DNA from: CAVSWT01 sp963782985
GTDB lineage: Bacteria > Bacteroidota > Ignavibacteria > Ignavibacteriales > Ignavibacteriaceae
Direction of reading: 5' to 3'
DNA: 64,000 bases
Assembly: GCA_963782985.1 (NCBI GenBank)
Contig: CAWALU010000003.1
Span: forward strand, 461,883 to 525,882
Each line of letters begins with the position of its first letter. Position 1 is the first letter of the stretch. Positions 8,291-17,611 of the stretch are shown piece by piece. Both the position numbers and the translations under genes were made by a program. The notes below the pieces were generated by a model. It was not told where the DNA came from. It did no database searches and saw only the letters and a program-made list of their open reading frames with translations.

Positions 8291-9678
8291 CATCATTACA
8301 GTTTGAAGAACATAAAGTTAAAGATTTATATGAAGGCGTTAGAGGGTTAGCCGTAAAAATTCTGAATAGAATTGAACGTTCCGATGCTTACATGGAAAAA
8401 TTGCTTGATAACGAAATGAGGAACAACGAGCTTAGCGGCGCCGATAAGGCTTTGCTGTACGAAATTGTTCACGGCGTAATTCGGTGGATGGGGCGGCTGG
8501 ACTGGGTGCTTAACGGTTTTTACAAGGGGCAATTTTCCAAAGCAATTCCTAATCTTAAAAACGGATTGCGCGTTGCATTATATCAAATTTTATTTTTAGA
8601 TAGAGTTCCCGACCACGCCTCTGTTAATGAAGCTGTGGAGTTTGTTAAAAAACTTCAGGGACAAAAGCCGGCAGATTTAACCAACGCCATTTTAAGAAAT
8701 ATTATACGCAGCAAAAACGGAATTAGATATCCTGATCCGGAAGAAGATTTAGTGGGATATTTAACCGCATATTATTCCCATCCTTCATGGATGGTTAAAA
8801 GGTATCTTGCAAGATTTGGAAAAGAAGAAACCGAAAAATTATTAAGCTCTAATAATGAAAAACCCTTTTTAACTTTAAAGATTAACACTTTAAAAACTAA
8901 TCCCGAAGAATTTAAAAAATTATTGGATTCTGTTAATCTAAAATACAACCAGGGAAAATATTTACCAGAGTTTTTTAAGCTGCAAAACTTAACCAACATA
9001 ACAGCCTGGGAATTCTACTCCGAAGGTTATTTTAATATTCAAGATGAAAGCGCCGGCTTGGCTTGCAGATTATTGGATGTGCAGCCGGGACTTAAAGTAT
9101 TGGATTTGTGCGCCGCCCCCGGGGGCAAATCGGCTTACATTGCGGGCTTAATGAATGACGAAGGTTCTATTATTTCAATCGATAAATATGAAAGCAGGCT
9201 TCGTCTTTTTGAAAAGAATATTCAACGGCTGGGTTTCAAATCAATAAAAACTTTTGAAGAAGACGCGCTTGAATTATCGGATGACAATCCTAATTTTCAG
9301 AAAGAAAGCTTTGATAGAATTTTAACCGATGTTCCCTGCTCAGGCACAGGCGCTCTTTCAAAAAAACCTGACATTAAATGGAAGAAAGATATGCTTGATA
9401 TTAGAAACATGAATGATCTTCAATTTAAAATGCTGAAGAAAGCTGCAACGCTAATTAAAAAAGACGGCGTTATTGTTTACAGCACTTGTTCAATTGAGCC
9501 TGAAGAAAATTTTGGAATTGTTAAAAAGTTTTTAAATGATCATCCCAACTTCATTTTAAAAAATGCCAGCGACGAATTTCCCAAAGAATTAATTGATGAG
9601 AACGGATGCATACAAACTTTTCCGCATGTTCATCACATGGACGGCGCGTTTGCCGCAAAATTAGTTAGAATAGAATAA
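8287..9678 (+). CDS. rsmB: 16S rRNA (cytosine-967 C5)-methyltransferase RsmB
   Basis: A 463-residue protein with an N-terminal NusB-like RNA-binding domain (about 18-150) and a C-terminal AdoMet methyltransferase domain. Motif I is DLCAAPGGKSAYIAG (273-287). The two catalytic cysteines are in DVPCSGTGALSKKPD (Cys351) and VYSTCSIEPEENF (Cys401). The start is TTG at 8287: it overlaps the upstream stop as TTGA and has GAGG 9 nt upstream. The protein methylates C967-type residues of 16S rRNA. Confidence 0.93.
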   Translation: MTSLQFEEHKVKDLYEGVRGLAVKILNRIERSDAYMEKLLDNEMRNNELSGADKALLYEIVHGVIRWMGRLDWVLNGFYKGQFSKAIPNLKNGLRVALYQILFLDRVPDHASVNEAVEFVKKLQGQKPADLTNAILRNIIRSKNGIRYPDPEEDLVGYLTAYYSHPSWMVKRYLARFGKEETEKLLSSNNEKPFLTLKINTLKTNPEEFKKLLDSVNLKYNQGKYLPEFFKLQNLTNITAWEFYSEGYFNIQDESAGLACRLLDVQPGLKVLDLCAAPGGKSAYIAGLMNDEGSIISIDKYESRLRLFEKNIQRLGFKSIKTFEEDALELSDDNPNFQKESFDRILTDVPCSGTGALSKKPDIKWKKDMLDIRNMNDLQFKMLKKAATLIKKDGVIVYSTCSIEPEENFGIVKKFLNDHPNFILKNASDEFPKELIDENGCIQTFPHVHHMDGAFAAKLVRIE

Positions 9679-9749
9679 AAAGATTTTTAAAATTTTAAAG
9701 ATTAAATATTAATTTCTAAAAATATTATTGAACCCGAAAGAAAACTGAT

Positions 9750-10679
9750 TTGAATATATTAGATAAATTTGCCGACGAGCTAAAATCTGCAAGACAAGAA
9801 AACGGATTAACAATTCAGCAAGTTGCGGCAAAGTCCCGCATCGATTTAAAATTTATAGAAGCTATGGAGAATGGAAATTTTTCTTTTCTGCCGGATATTT
9901 ATGTAAAAGCTTTTATAAAAGATTATGCAAACATTGTAGGGTTGGATCCGGCTGTTACTTTAAAAAAATTAGAAGCCGCTAAAGCGGGCAAAATTTTTGA
10001 CGAGCCTGCATTAAAAGAAAAAATATCTACTGTTGAAACTGCCGCTGAAGTAAAGACTGAAGAAAAAACAGAACCTGAAAAACCTATAGAGCCGCTTAAA
10101 ACTACATCTTCATTCAATAGTATTTTGGACGATAAGCAATCGGCAAAAAATAATTCCGAGCCGTCAAACAAAAATTTAATGATGGGAATATTTATCGCAG
10201 CCGTAATAATTATTGCGGCATTAATATATCTTATCTTTTTCAAAACATCCGATGAAATAATTGTAAATGAAAATCCTTCTAGGGAAATGATCGATGGAAA
10301 TAATCAAAACAGAGATCGTTATATTGAAGAAACTCCCTTAGTAAATTCTGATTCTATTCAATCTGATTCTTTAGCAAGTTCAACCATTGGGGCAACATCG
10401 GACAGTCTTTCATTAAATATAAAAGCTGCGGATACCTCCTGGGTAAAAATATTGATTGACGATAAAATTGAAGAAGAATTTATTTTATTTCCTAAATCGC
10501 AAAAAAATATTACTGCCGGCAAGAACTTTAAAATTACATTCGGCAAAGCAAAAGTAGTGCAGCTTCAGTTAGATGATAAATCTTTAAGCTTTAAACCGCA
10601 AACTGATGTAGCTTATATTTTAGTGGATAAAAATGGAATTCAGTATTTAAACAAATCGCAATTATTAAAAAACAATTAG
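9750..10679 (+). CDS. RodZ-like helix-turn-helix membrane protein
   Basis: A 309-residue protein with an N-terminal HTH_25 domain (about 8-75: LKSARQENGLTIQQVAAKS), an acidic and lysine-rich linker, one transmembrane segment (about 148-168, MMGIFIAAVIIIAALIYLIF) and a C-terminal domain of DUF4115/RodZ type (DTSWVKILIDDKIEEEF). RodZ links MreB to the elongation machinery. No mre gene is nearby. The start is TTG at 9750; there is no clear Shine-Dalgarno but it matches the usual domain start. ligA follows after 27 nt. Confidence 0.85.
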   Translation: MNILDKFADELKSARQENGLTIQQVAAKSRIDLKFIEAMENGNFSFLPDIYVKAFIKDYANIVGLDPAVTLKKLEAAKAGKIFDEPALKEKISTVETAAEVKTEEKTEPEKPIEPLKTTSSFNSILDDKQSAKNNSEPSNKNLMMGIFIAAVIIIAALIYLIFFKTSDEIIVNENPSREMIDGNNQNRDRYIEETPLVNSDSIQSDSLASSTIGATSDSLSLNIKAADTSWVKILIDDKIEEEFILFPKSQKNITAGKNFKITFGKAKVVQLQLDDKSLSFKPQTDVAYILVDKNGIQYLNKSQLLKNN

Positions 10680-10706
10680 TATTATTTTTTGAAAAGTTGT
10701 TTTAGT

Positions 10707-12743
10707 ATGTCGTCTAAATTTGAAAAAAAAATAATTGAACTTCGCCGGCTTATTAACGAAAATGATTATAAGTATTATGTTTTAGCTGAACCGGCGATTA
10801 GCGACAAACAATACGATGAACTAGTTAAAGAACTTGAAAATCTTGAAAACGAAAACCCACAATTAATTACTCCCGATTCACCCACCCAAAGAGTGGGCAA
10901 AGATCTTACAAAAGGTTTTAATCCCGTCGAACATAAAATTCCAATGCTAAGTCTGGCAAACACTTATAATGAGGAAGAGCTTTTTGATTTTGATAGAAGA
11001 GTTCGCGAAGCCTTGCCTGACGATGAAAAAGTTGATTACACAGTTGAATTAAAAATTGACGGCGCATCGGTCAGTCTGCATTATATTGATGGAATGCTTC
11101 GGACAGCCGCAACGCGCGGCGATGGATTTGTGGGCGAAGAAATTACTGCAAACGTAAAAACCATTCGCGCTGTTCCTTTAAAATTAAATGATTATAAAAA
11201 ATTTAAATATGATTTAAACGATATTGAAGTGCGCGGCGAAATTTTTATGAACGTTAATGACTTTTTAAATTTAAATAAAGAGCGCGAAGAAAAAGGAGAA
11301 AAACTTTTTGCCAACCCCCGCAACTCATCTGCCGGCACATTAAAAATGCAGGACCCTAAAATTGTCGCTAAGCGTCCGCTTAATATTTTTGTTTACACAT
11401 TGGTTAGTTCGGGACAAGAGTTGGATTCGCAAATAGAAAATTTGCAACTGCTAAAAAAATTAGGATTCAAAATTAATCCCGAGACAAAACTGTGCGGCAC
11501 AATTCAAGAAGCGCTTGATGTTTGCGGCAAGATGGAAGAAAAAAGAAAAGAGCTTGAATATGAAATTGACGGCGCCGTGATAAAAGTAAATTCAATAAAG
11601 CAGCAAAACATTTTAGGCAGCATTGCAAAATCGCCCCGCTGGGCTGTAGCTTTTAAGTTCAAAGCAAAGCAGGCTTTTACAATTTTAAATAAAATTAGCT
11701 GGCAGGTTGGAAGAACGGGAACGCTTACTCCTGTAGCGGAATTGGAACCGGTATTTCTTTCGGGTTCTACCATAAGCCGCGCCACGCTTCACAACTACGA
11801 TGAAATTTTGAGAAAAGATATTAGAGAAGGCGATAAAGTTATAATTGAAAAAGGCGGCGATGTAATTCCTAAAGTTGTTTCGGTGGTTGAAAGCGAGCGA
11901 AATAAAAATAGTAAAAAAGTTCAGCCGCCAAACAAATGTCCCGTTTGCAAAAGCGCTTTATTTAAGCCCGAAGGCGAAGTGGCATATTACTGCGAAAACA
12001 CTGAATGCCCCGCCCAGATTAAAGGAAGGCTGGCGCACTTTGCTGCACGCGGTGCAATGGATATTGAAGGTTTAGGCGAAGCGCTAATAAATCTTTTTGT
12101 TGATAATAATTTTCTAATAACTTATGCCGATATTTATGATTTAAAGAATAGACGGGATGAACTTATAGCTATTGAAAGATTGGGTGAAAAAAGCGTTGAT
12201 AATATTTTAAGCTCAATCGAAAAAAGTAAATCAAAACCTTTTTCAAAAGTTTTATTTGCATTGGGAATAAGATATGTCGGCTCAGGCGCCGCGCAAAAAT
12301 TGAACGAAGGATTTTCTTCTATTGATGAATTGATTAAAGCCGATGAAGAAGCGATTACAGCTATTCATGAAATTGGACCGAGCATCGCAAAAAGCGTTAT
12401 TAACTTTTTTGAAAATGATACAAACAAAAAAATTATTGAAAGATTAAAAAAACAAGGACTGAATTTTTCTCAAACAAATATTCAAATAAAGAATAAACAA
12501 AATTCGGAATTTGCGGATAAGACTTTTGTACTTACCGGAACTCTTTCAAAATTTACGCGCGATGAAGCTTCGGAAAAAATTATTGCGCTGGGAGGTAAAG
12601 TTACTTCCAGCGTTAGTAAAAATACTGATTTTGTTTTGGCGGGAGAAAGCGCCGGATCAAAATTAGATAAAGCGAAAAAACTTAACGTTAAAATTTTAAG
12701 CGAAGAAGAATTTTTAAATTTACTCGGCAAAGCACAAAAATGA
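10707..12743 (+). CDS. ligA: NAD-dependent DNA ligase LigA
   Basis: Replicative ligase with all expected parts: the Ia domain (YKYYVLAEPAISDKQYD), the adenylation motif KIDGA with nucleophile Lys116, the OB fold, a Cys4 zinc finger (CPVCKSALF then CENTECPAQ), HhH repeats and a C-terminal BRCT domain (FADKTFVLTGTLSKFTRDEA). I start at ATG 10707 (678 residues), which gives the normal MSSKFEKKI start; a TTG 18 nt upstream would add six unconserved residues. The stop overlaps the next ATG by 4 nt (ATGA). Confidence 0.95.
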   Translation: MSSKFEKKIIELRRLINENDYKYYVLAEPAISDKQYDELVKELENLENENPQLITPDSPTQRVGKDLTKGFNPVEHKIPMLSLANTYNEEELFDFDRRVREALPDDEKVDYTVELKIDGASVSLHYIDGMLRTAATRGDGFVGEEITANVKTIRAVPLKLNDYKKFKYDLNDIEVRGEIFMNVNDFLNLNKEREEKGEKLFANPRNSSAGTLKMQDPKIVAKRPLNIFVYTLVSSGQELDSQIENLQLLKKLGFKINPETKLCGTIQEALDVCGKMEEKRKELEYEIDGAVIKVNSIKQQNILGSIAKSPRWAVAFKFKAKQAFTILNKISWQVGRTGTLTPVAELEPVFLSGSTISRATLHNYDEILRKDIREGDKVIIEKGGDVIPKVVSVVESERNKNSKKVQPPNKCPVCKSALFKPEGEVAYYCENTECPAQIKGRLAHFAARGAMDIEGLGEALINLFVDNNFLITYADIYDLKNRRDELIAIERLGEKSVDNILSSIEKSKSKPFSKVLFALGIRYVGSGAAQKLNEGFSSIDELIKADEEAITAIHEIGPSIAKSVINFFENDTNKKIIERLKKQGLNFSQTNIQIKNKQNSEFADKTFVLTGTLSKFTRDEASEKIIALGGKVTSSVSKNTDFVLAGESAGSKLDKAKKLNVKILSEEEFLNLLGKAQK

Positions 12744-13270
12744 TTGATATCATCAAACAAAAAATTGCAAAAGTATTTGTTCGCTGGCAGCTTAAAGATC
12801 AAATATATAATACGCGTTCATTCACTGATTTTTTTAAAAAATCATTTTCGTTCTTAGTGCTTATGCCCGAAAACGAATCTGACTTTCACCATTCGTTTAT
12901 AGCGTTAAAAGGTTTAGATGAGGAAAGAAAGAAAGCTACTATTTTTACTTATGATTATCGGGTAAGTTTAATCCCCTTAAAATATCGCCCTCAAGTAATT
13001 GAGCATGGCATAAGTGATATTAATAATATTGATCTTCCCTCGCAAAAATTAATTTCTAAATTGAAGGATTATAATTTTCAAGTTGTGTTAGATTTGAATC
13101 GCGATGAAAATATATTTTACAGTTATATTTCTAATCTAATTGATGTGCCGATAAGAGTGGGATTTAAAAAAAATAATTCGGATAAGTTTTATAATTTTCA
13201 AATTGTTAATTCCGAAAATAATTCAGAGTTATCTTATGAAAATTTCTTAAATTGTCTGAAGATGTTTTAA
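12740..13270 (+). CDS. Unrecognised protein, weakly GT9/DUF6913-like
   Basis: A 176-residue soluble protein overlapping the ligA stop by 4 nt. It contains a Rossmann-like strand pattern: FSFLVLMPEN near 36, a middle KATIFTYDYRV, then FQVVLDLNRDENIFYSYISNLIDVPIRVGF. The last stretch resembles the part of glycosyltransferase family 9 (heptosyltransferase) domains that precedes the donor-binding half, and also the short DUF6913 proteins of Bacteroidota. At 176 residues it lacks a second domain, so it is unlikely to be an active heptosyltransferase. Function unknown. Confidence 0.6.
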   Translation: MIDIIKQKIAKVFVRWQLKDQIYNTRSFTDFFKKSFSFLVLMPENESDFHHSFIALKGLDEERKKATIFTYDYRVSLIPLKYRPQVIEHGISDINNIDLPSQKLISKLKDYNFQVVLDLNRDENIFYSYISNLIDVPIRVGFKKNNSDKFYNFQIVNSENNSELSYENFLNCLKMF

Positions 13271-13423
13271 AAAATTGTGAGTAATTAATTTTATTTCAAA
13301 ATCTTAAACCTATTCTTGCTCATAATCTTAATCAATCGTGAGCAGGAGAAAGAATAAGTTTAAGAGCAAGTTCAAAAAAAACCAAAGCGAAATTTCAAAA
13401 ACTAAAATCCCTTCATTATCATA

Positions 13424-13777
13424 ATGAACTTTGAAACTAAAAAGATAGACGATATTACAGTTTTCAAGTTGAACGAAAAAAGACTTGATACAAATATTTC
13501 CGGCTTGGTTAAAGGCGAGTTTACTATGCTTATAAAAATTCAAGGCGTAAATAAACTTGTGCTTGATTTAAGCGAAGTGGAATCATGCGACAGCTCGGGC
13601 TTAAGTTCAATACTTGTGGCAAACAGATTGGTAAACACTCTTGGCGGGAATATTAGAATTGCGGCGCCCACTCAAAAAGTCCTTACATTAATTAGAATAA
13701 CACAAATCGACCGCGTGCTTCCAGTTTACGAAACCGTAGATGAAGCGATTAACGATTTAAAAAATAAAAAGGTATAA
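13424..13777 (+). CDS. STAS-domain anti-sigma-factor antagonist
   Basis: A 117-residue single STAS domain. The strand ending VLDLSEVESCDSSGLSSIL holds the serine position (DSSGLSS) phosphorylated in SpoIIAA/RsbV proteins. Such proteins bind anti-sigma kinases by partner switching, but no RsbW-type kinase or sigma factor is nearby. The gene ends 4 nt before the TTG start of the symporter, so the two are probably cotranscribed. The 153 nt upstream hold a weak hairpin (TGCTCA at about 13319 with TGAGCA at about 13337). Confidence 0.88.
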   Translation: MNFETKKIDDITVFKLNEKRLDTNISGLVKGEFTMLIKIQGVNKLVLDLSEVESCDSSGLSSILVANRLVNTLGGNIRIAAPTQKVLTLIRITQIDRVLPVYETVDEAINDLKNKKV

Positions 13778-13781
13778 TTTA

Positions 13782-15236
13782 TTGCAAGGAAGCGCTATCG
13801 ATTATATTATAATTGTTGTTTTCTTAATCGGCACAGCGGCGCTTGGCATACTATCAGGGGGAAAACAAAAATCAGTTAAAGATTATTTCCTCGGCTCTAA
13901 AAATGTTCCCTGGTGGGCGGTCTGTTTTTCAATTGTTGCCGCCGAAACCAGCACCCTTACTTTTATATCAATTCCCGGACTTGCTTACCTAACCAATCTA
14001 AATTTTTTACAAGTAACTTTTGGATATTTAATCGGAAGAATAATCGTAGCCTCAGTCTTCCTTCCCGCATACAGCAAAGGCGATCTTAAGACTGCTTATT
14101 CATTTTTAGAAAATAGATTCGGCGGAAAAACCCGTTCTTTCGCTTCTATAATTTTTTTATTTACGCGCACCGCCGCAGATGGCGTTAGACTGTTTGCAAC
14201 CGCCATTCCTTTAAAATTAATGCTTGATATTAATTATCCCACAGCCATAATTATTATTGCTATCCTAACTCTTGTTTATACTTATACGGGCGGAGTAAAA
14301 GGCGTAATTTGGGTGGATGTTATTTTAATGTTTATTTATTTGGGTGGAGCGATAGTAGCGATAATTTTTGTTTTGAAATTACTTCCTGATGGATGGGATT
14401 CTGTTTTAGCCGCCGCATCCGATTCAAATAAATTTCAAATATTTAATTTTGGTTTTGAAGATGGTTTGTCAGGCTTTTTCAGCAAGCCTTATACTTTAAT
14501 TGGCGGACTGCTTGGCGGCGCATTTTTATCTATGGCTTCACACGGCGCTGATCAATTAATTGTTCAAAGATTATTAACCACAAAAACTTTAAAGGATAGT
14601 CAAAAAGCAATTATAGGCAGCGGCATAATTGTAATTATTCAGTTTGCAATATTTTTAGTTTTGGGCGTAATGCTTTATGCATACTACGGAAAAATAGATG
14701 TAAAGTCTGATGAAATATTTCCAATGTTTATTATAAAAGTTTTGCCGCCGGGTATTACGGGGATAATTATAGCTGGATTGTTCGCCGCCGCAATGTCAAC
14801 GCTTGCCGGCTCAATGAGTTCCCTTTCATCTTCTACAATGATGGACCTTTACAATCCATTTTTTGGCGGTAATGACGACGATGCAAAGCAGCTAAAAATA
14901 TCTCGAATGTTTACAATAATGTGGGCGGGCTTGCTGGTTGCCTCGGCAATATTTTTTATGGAGACTTCACAAGCCGTTGTTGAATTGGCTTTAAGCATTG
15001 CATCATTTACTTACGGCGGTTTGCTCGGAACTTTTTTGCTGGGAATATTAGTAAAGAAAGCTAAACAGGAAGATGCGCTCGCCGGATTTGTTGGGGGAAT
15101 TTTTATTATGGTAACAGTAATTTCACTTAAGCTTGTCGCGTGGACGTGGTTTACAATTGTGGGCGTAATTGCAACCTTGCTAATTGGTGGATTGCTTAAT
15201 GTTTTATCCGGCAGGGAAGAAAAAAACTCATCTTAA
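13782..15236 (+). CDS. Sodium:solute symporter (SSS family)
   Basis: A 484-residue transporter with about 13 hydrophobic segments and the SSS signatures KSVKDYFLGSKNVPWWAV near 31-48, SIVAAETSTLTFISIPG (TM2, sodium site), GGVKGVIWVDV, and AAMSTLAGSMSSLSSSTMMD (TM9). These features match the sodium/glucose and related symporter group; the substrate cannot be told from sequence. The start is TTG at 13782, with AAAAAGG 9 nt upstream, giving MQGSAIDYIIIVVFL. It lies 4 nt after the STAS gene. Confidence 0.9.
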   Translation: MQGSAIDYIIIVVFLIGTAALGILSGGKQKSVKDYFLGSKNVPWWAVCFSIVAAETSTLTFISIPGLAYLTNLNFLQVTFGYLIGRIIVASVFLPAYSKGDLKTAYSFLENRFGGKTRSFASIIFLFTRTAADGVRLFATAIPLKLMLDINYPTAIIIIAILTLVYTYTGGVKGVIWVDVILMFIYLGGAIVAIIFVLKLLPDGWDSVLAAASDSNKFQIFNFGFEDGLSGFFSKPYTLIGGLLGGAFLSMASHGADQLIVQRLLTTKTLKDSQKAIIGSGIIVIIQFAIFLVLGVMLYAYYGKIDVKSDEIFPMFIIKVLPPGITGIIIAGLFAAAMSTLAGSMSSLSSSTMMDLYNPFFGGNDDDAKQLKISRMFTIMWAGLLVASAIFFMETSQAVVELALSIASFTYGGLLGTFLLGILVKKAKQEDALAGFVGGIFIMVTVISLKLVAWTWFTIVGVIATLLIGGLLNVLSGREEKNSS

Positions 15237-15462
15237 AAATTTTTTCTTTAAGGGATTATATATCTCCGGTTACAATATTAATCGATAATTATGCTTATCA
15301 AAGCTTGAGAATCAAAGGCTCTCCCCCGGAGGGATTTATAGCCATTCACTTATAGATCAACTATTCGACAATTCAGCCATTCCTTCATTCACCCATTTCC
15401 GTTTATTATTTTTATATTTGTTAGCAAAATTATTATAGTATTTTTTAACGGAGAATTTTTTA

Positions 15463-16563
15463 ATGGGTTTAAGTATTGGAATAGTGGGACTGCCGAACGT
15501 TGGCAAATCAACTTTGTTTAACGCGCTTACAAAAGCCCAAAACGCCGAAGCCGCTAATTACCCTTTCTGCACAATCGAACCAAACAAAGCAATCGTTCCC
15601 GTCCCCGATTCAAGATTAGATGAACTTGCAAAGCTCGTGAACCCCGCAAGAATCGTAAACGCAACTGTGGACTTTGTCGATATTGCCGGACTTGTAAAAG
15701 GCGCAAGCAAAGGGGAAGGTTTGGGGAATCAATTTTTAACTAACATCCGCGAAACCGAAGCCATAGTTCAAGTGGTTAGATGTTTTGATAACCCAGATAT
15801 AGTACATGTTGACGGCAGTATAAATCCGGTTAGAGATATTGAAGTAATTGAAACGGAACTACTGCTTGCCGATATTCAAATTCTGGAAAGAAAAATTGAA
15901 CGTCTGCAAAAAATGGCAAAGGGAGATAAAGCCGCAAAGGCAATGCTGGAGGATGCAGAATCAATATTAAAATTTATGAACGAAGGCAATGCCGCCTCTC
16001 TTTATAATGACAAAGAAAAGGAAACAGTTAAGCAGCTTTTTAAAGAAGTAGGTTTCCTCACCGCTAAAAGTACAATCTTCTGCGCCAATGTTGATGAAAA
16101 TAGTTTGAGCGTCGATAACGAATATGTTAAAAGTTTAAAAGAATTCGCGGAGAAAAGAGGCGCCGACTTTGTTAAAATTTCCGCTAAAGTTGAAGAAGAG
16201 CTTGCCGGTTTAGATGATGAAGAACGGGTGGAATTTTTAGATTCGTATGGCGTTAAAGAAAGCGGATTAGAAAAAATTATTAGAACAGGATTTCACACGC
16301 TGGGGTTAATAAGTTATTTTACGGCGGGACCAAAAGAAGTGCGCGCCTGGACAATTCACCAGGGCTGGAAGGCTCCATTGGCTGCGGGCGTTATTCACAC
16401 TGATTTTGAAAAAGGATTTATTCGCGCAGAAGTAATCGGCTATGATGATTATATAAATTATAAATCAGAAGCGGCGAGCAAAGCCGCGGGAGTTATGCGC
16501 GTGGAAGGAAAAGATTACGTTGTTAAAGACGGCGACGTAATGCATTTTTTGTTTAATGTTTAA
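15463..16563 (+). CDS. ychF: Redox-regulated ATPase YchF (OLA1/Obg-like)
   Basis: Universal translation-associated P-loop protein, 366 residues as usual. The P-loop is GLPNVGKST (9-17) and the G3 region is VDIAGLVKGASKGEGLG. The G4 position reads CANVDE rather than NKxD, which is the family feature giving ATP preference. A coiled-coil helical insert and a C-terminal TGS domain (VKDGDVMHFLFNV) follow. GGAG lies 9 nt before ATG. A TATATTTG at 15413-15420 could be a Bacteroidota-type -7 element, but no -33 box is clear. Confidence 0.96.
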   Translation: MGLSIGIVGLPNVGKSTLFNALTKAQNAEAANYPFCTIEPNKAIVPVPDSRLDELAKLVNPARIVNATVDFVDIAGLVKGASKGEGLGNQFLTNIRETEAIVQVVRCFDNPDIVHVDGSINPVRDIEVIETELLLADIQILERKIERLQKMAKGDKAAKAMLEDAESILKFMNEGNAASLYNDKEKETVKQLFKEVGFLTAKSTIFCANVDENSLSVDNEYVKSLKEFAEKRGADFVKISAKVEEELAGLDDEERVEFLDSYGVKESGLEKIIRTGFHTLGLISYFTAGPKEVRAWTIHQGWKAPLAAGVIHTDFEKGFIRAEVIGYDDYINYKSEAASKAAGVMRVEGKDYVVKDGDVMHFLFNV

Positions 16564-16638
16564 CCTACTTAAATCTTCCCCGCATAGCGGCAGGCAAAAG
16601 AAAGAACTTTTTCAATTTGAAATTATTTAGGAATCATT

Positions 16639-16917
16639 ATGGAATCAAAAGTAATACATATTAAAGAAGCGAGTAAGTTTTCTTTTGAGAAAGATGGAAA
16701 AGAATCCGTGCTTGAATATGTAATGGTAAATGAAAATACTATAAACATGATTCATACATATGTACCGCCTGAACTTCGCGGTCATCAAATTGCCGCCTCG
16801 CTTGTAACGTCCGGTTTGGATTATGCGGAAAAAAATAATTTAAAAGTTATACCTACTTGTTCGTACGTAAGGGCGTTTGCTATGAGAAATGAAAAGTATA
16901 AAAAATTATTAGCTTAG
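16639..16917 (+). CDS. Small GNAT-like N-acetyltransferase (YjdJ type)
   Basis: A 92-residue protein of the short acetyltransferase family (Acetyltransf_CG). It has the core YVPPELRGHQIAASLVTSGL acetyl-CoA-binding helix region, then LKVIPTCSYVRAFAMRN, the conserved C-terminal strand-helix of the family. Substrate unknown. It is followed by a strong hairpin shared with the convergent OsmC gene. Confidence 0.88.
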   Translation: MESKVIHIKEASKFSFEKDGKESVLEYVMVNENTINMIHTYVPPELRGHQIAASLVTSGLDYAEKNNLKVIPTCSYVRAFAMRNEKYKKLLA

Positions 16918-16924
16918 GAAAAAG

Positions 16925-16959
16925 TTAAGCCTGCCTTTTTAGAACTAACGCAGGCTTAA
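16925..16959. terminator. Bidirectional terminator hairpin
   Basis: A perfect 10-bp stem, TTAAGCCTGC (16925-16934) with GCAGGCTTAA (16950-16959), lies between the convergent GNAT and OsmC genes. Confidence 0.75.
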
Positions 16960-16975
16960 TAAAATATGAAACCAA

Positions 16976-17404
16976 CTACTTCAATTTTGCAGTCAGTATG
17001 AAATCAGTCCCGGTTAAAGCTTTTGAAACAGGGCAAGTCGATTTAGTTTCATCGGCAAATTTTTGGAATTTATCTTTATCAATTTCGTCAACATCGCCTT
17101 CGGTATTAATCTCGATTTTAGTAATCTTAAAACTTCCGTCAACTTTTTCAATGTGAACTTTATCTTCTGTTTTAATTGAGTTTACCTTAAAGCCTGCGCC
17201 TGCCAGTCCATTAGCCAAAGCCATTGAATAACAAGCTGCGTGAGCGGCTCCTATTAGTTCTTCCGGATTTGTGGTATTACCGCTTTCAAAACGCGACTTA
17301 GCGTCATATGCAACGTTCTTTAAAACTCCAGTTTCAGAGCTGAGAGTTCCTTTACCTTCTTTTAAATTTCCCTGCCATTCGGCGTTTGCTTTTCTTACGG
17401 GCAT
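16976..17404 (-). CDS. osmC: OsmC-family peroxiredoxin
   Basis: A 142-residue OsmC protein that reduces organic hydroperoxides with a cysteine pair. Both cysteines are present: Cys58 in AAHAACYSMAL and Cys124 in KSTCPVSKALTG. The N-terminus RKANAEWQGNLKEGKGTLS and the NPEELIGAAHAAC segment are typical of OsmC rather than Ohr. It is monocistronic and convergent with the GNAT gene. A second, divergent OsmC-like gene lies at 54838. Confidence 0.92.
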   Translation of the reverse strand: MPVRKANAEWQGNLKEGKGTLSSETGVLKNVAYDAKSRFESGNTTNPEELIGAAHAACYSMALANGLAGAGFKVNSIKTEDKVHIEKVDGSFKITKIEINTEGDVDEIDKDKFQKFADETKSTCPVSKALTGTDFILTAKLK

Positions 17405-17611
17405 AACATACTCCTATTTTTATATAATTATTGATTTTGTGGTAAGCTTAATTACTTAACTATTTACAAATTTAAACATTGCTAATGCCGAAGGCTAAAA
17501 CGTAGAAACTTTTTGTTAATAATATCACAGTGCAATCTGCATAAAAAGTATTTTGAATTCTAAAATTTATGCTTGAAAGTTTTTATTATTTTTGAGGAAG
17601 GAGATAAATAA

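Noticed and set aside
12740..13270. Calling this an active heptosyltransferase
   Set aside because: Only a GT9-like half is seen in 176 residues and no donor-binding motif is present; left as unknown.
15318..15344. Hairpin-like GGCT..CCCCCGGAG..AGCC between the symporter and ychF
   Set aside because: Only short 4-bp arms pair and there is no T-tract, so I do not call a terminator.
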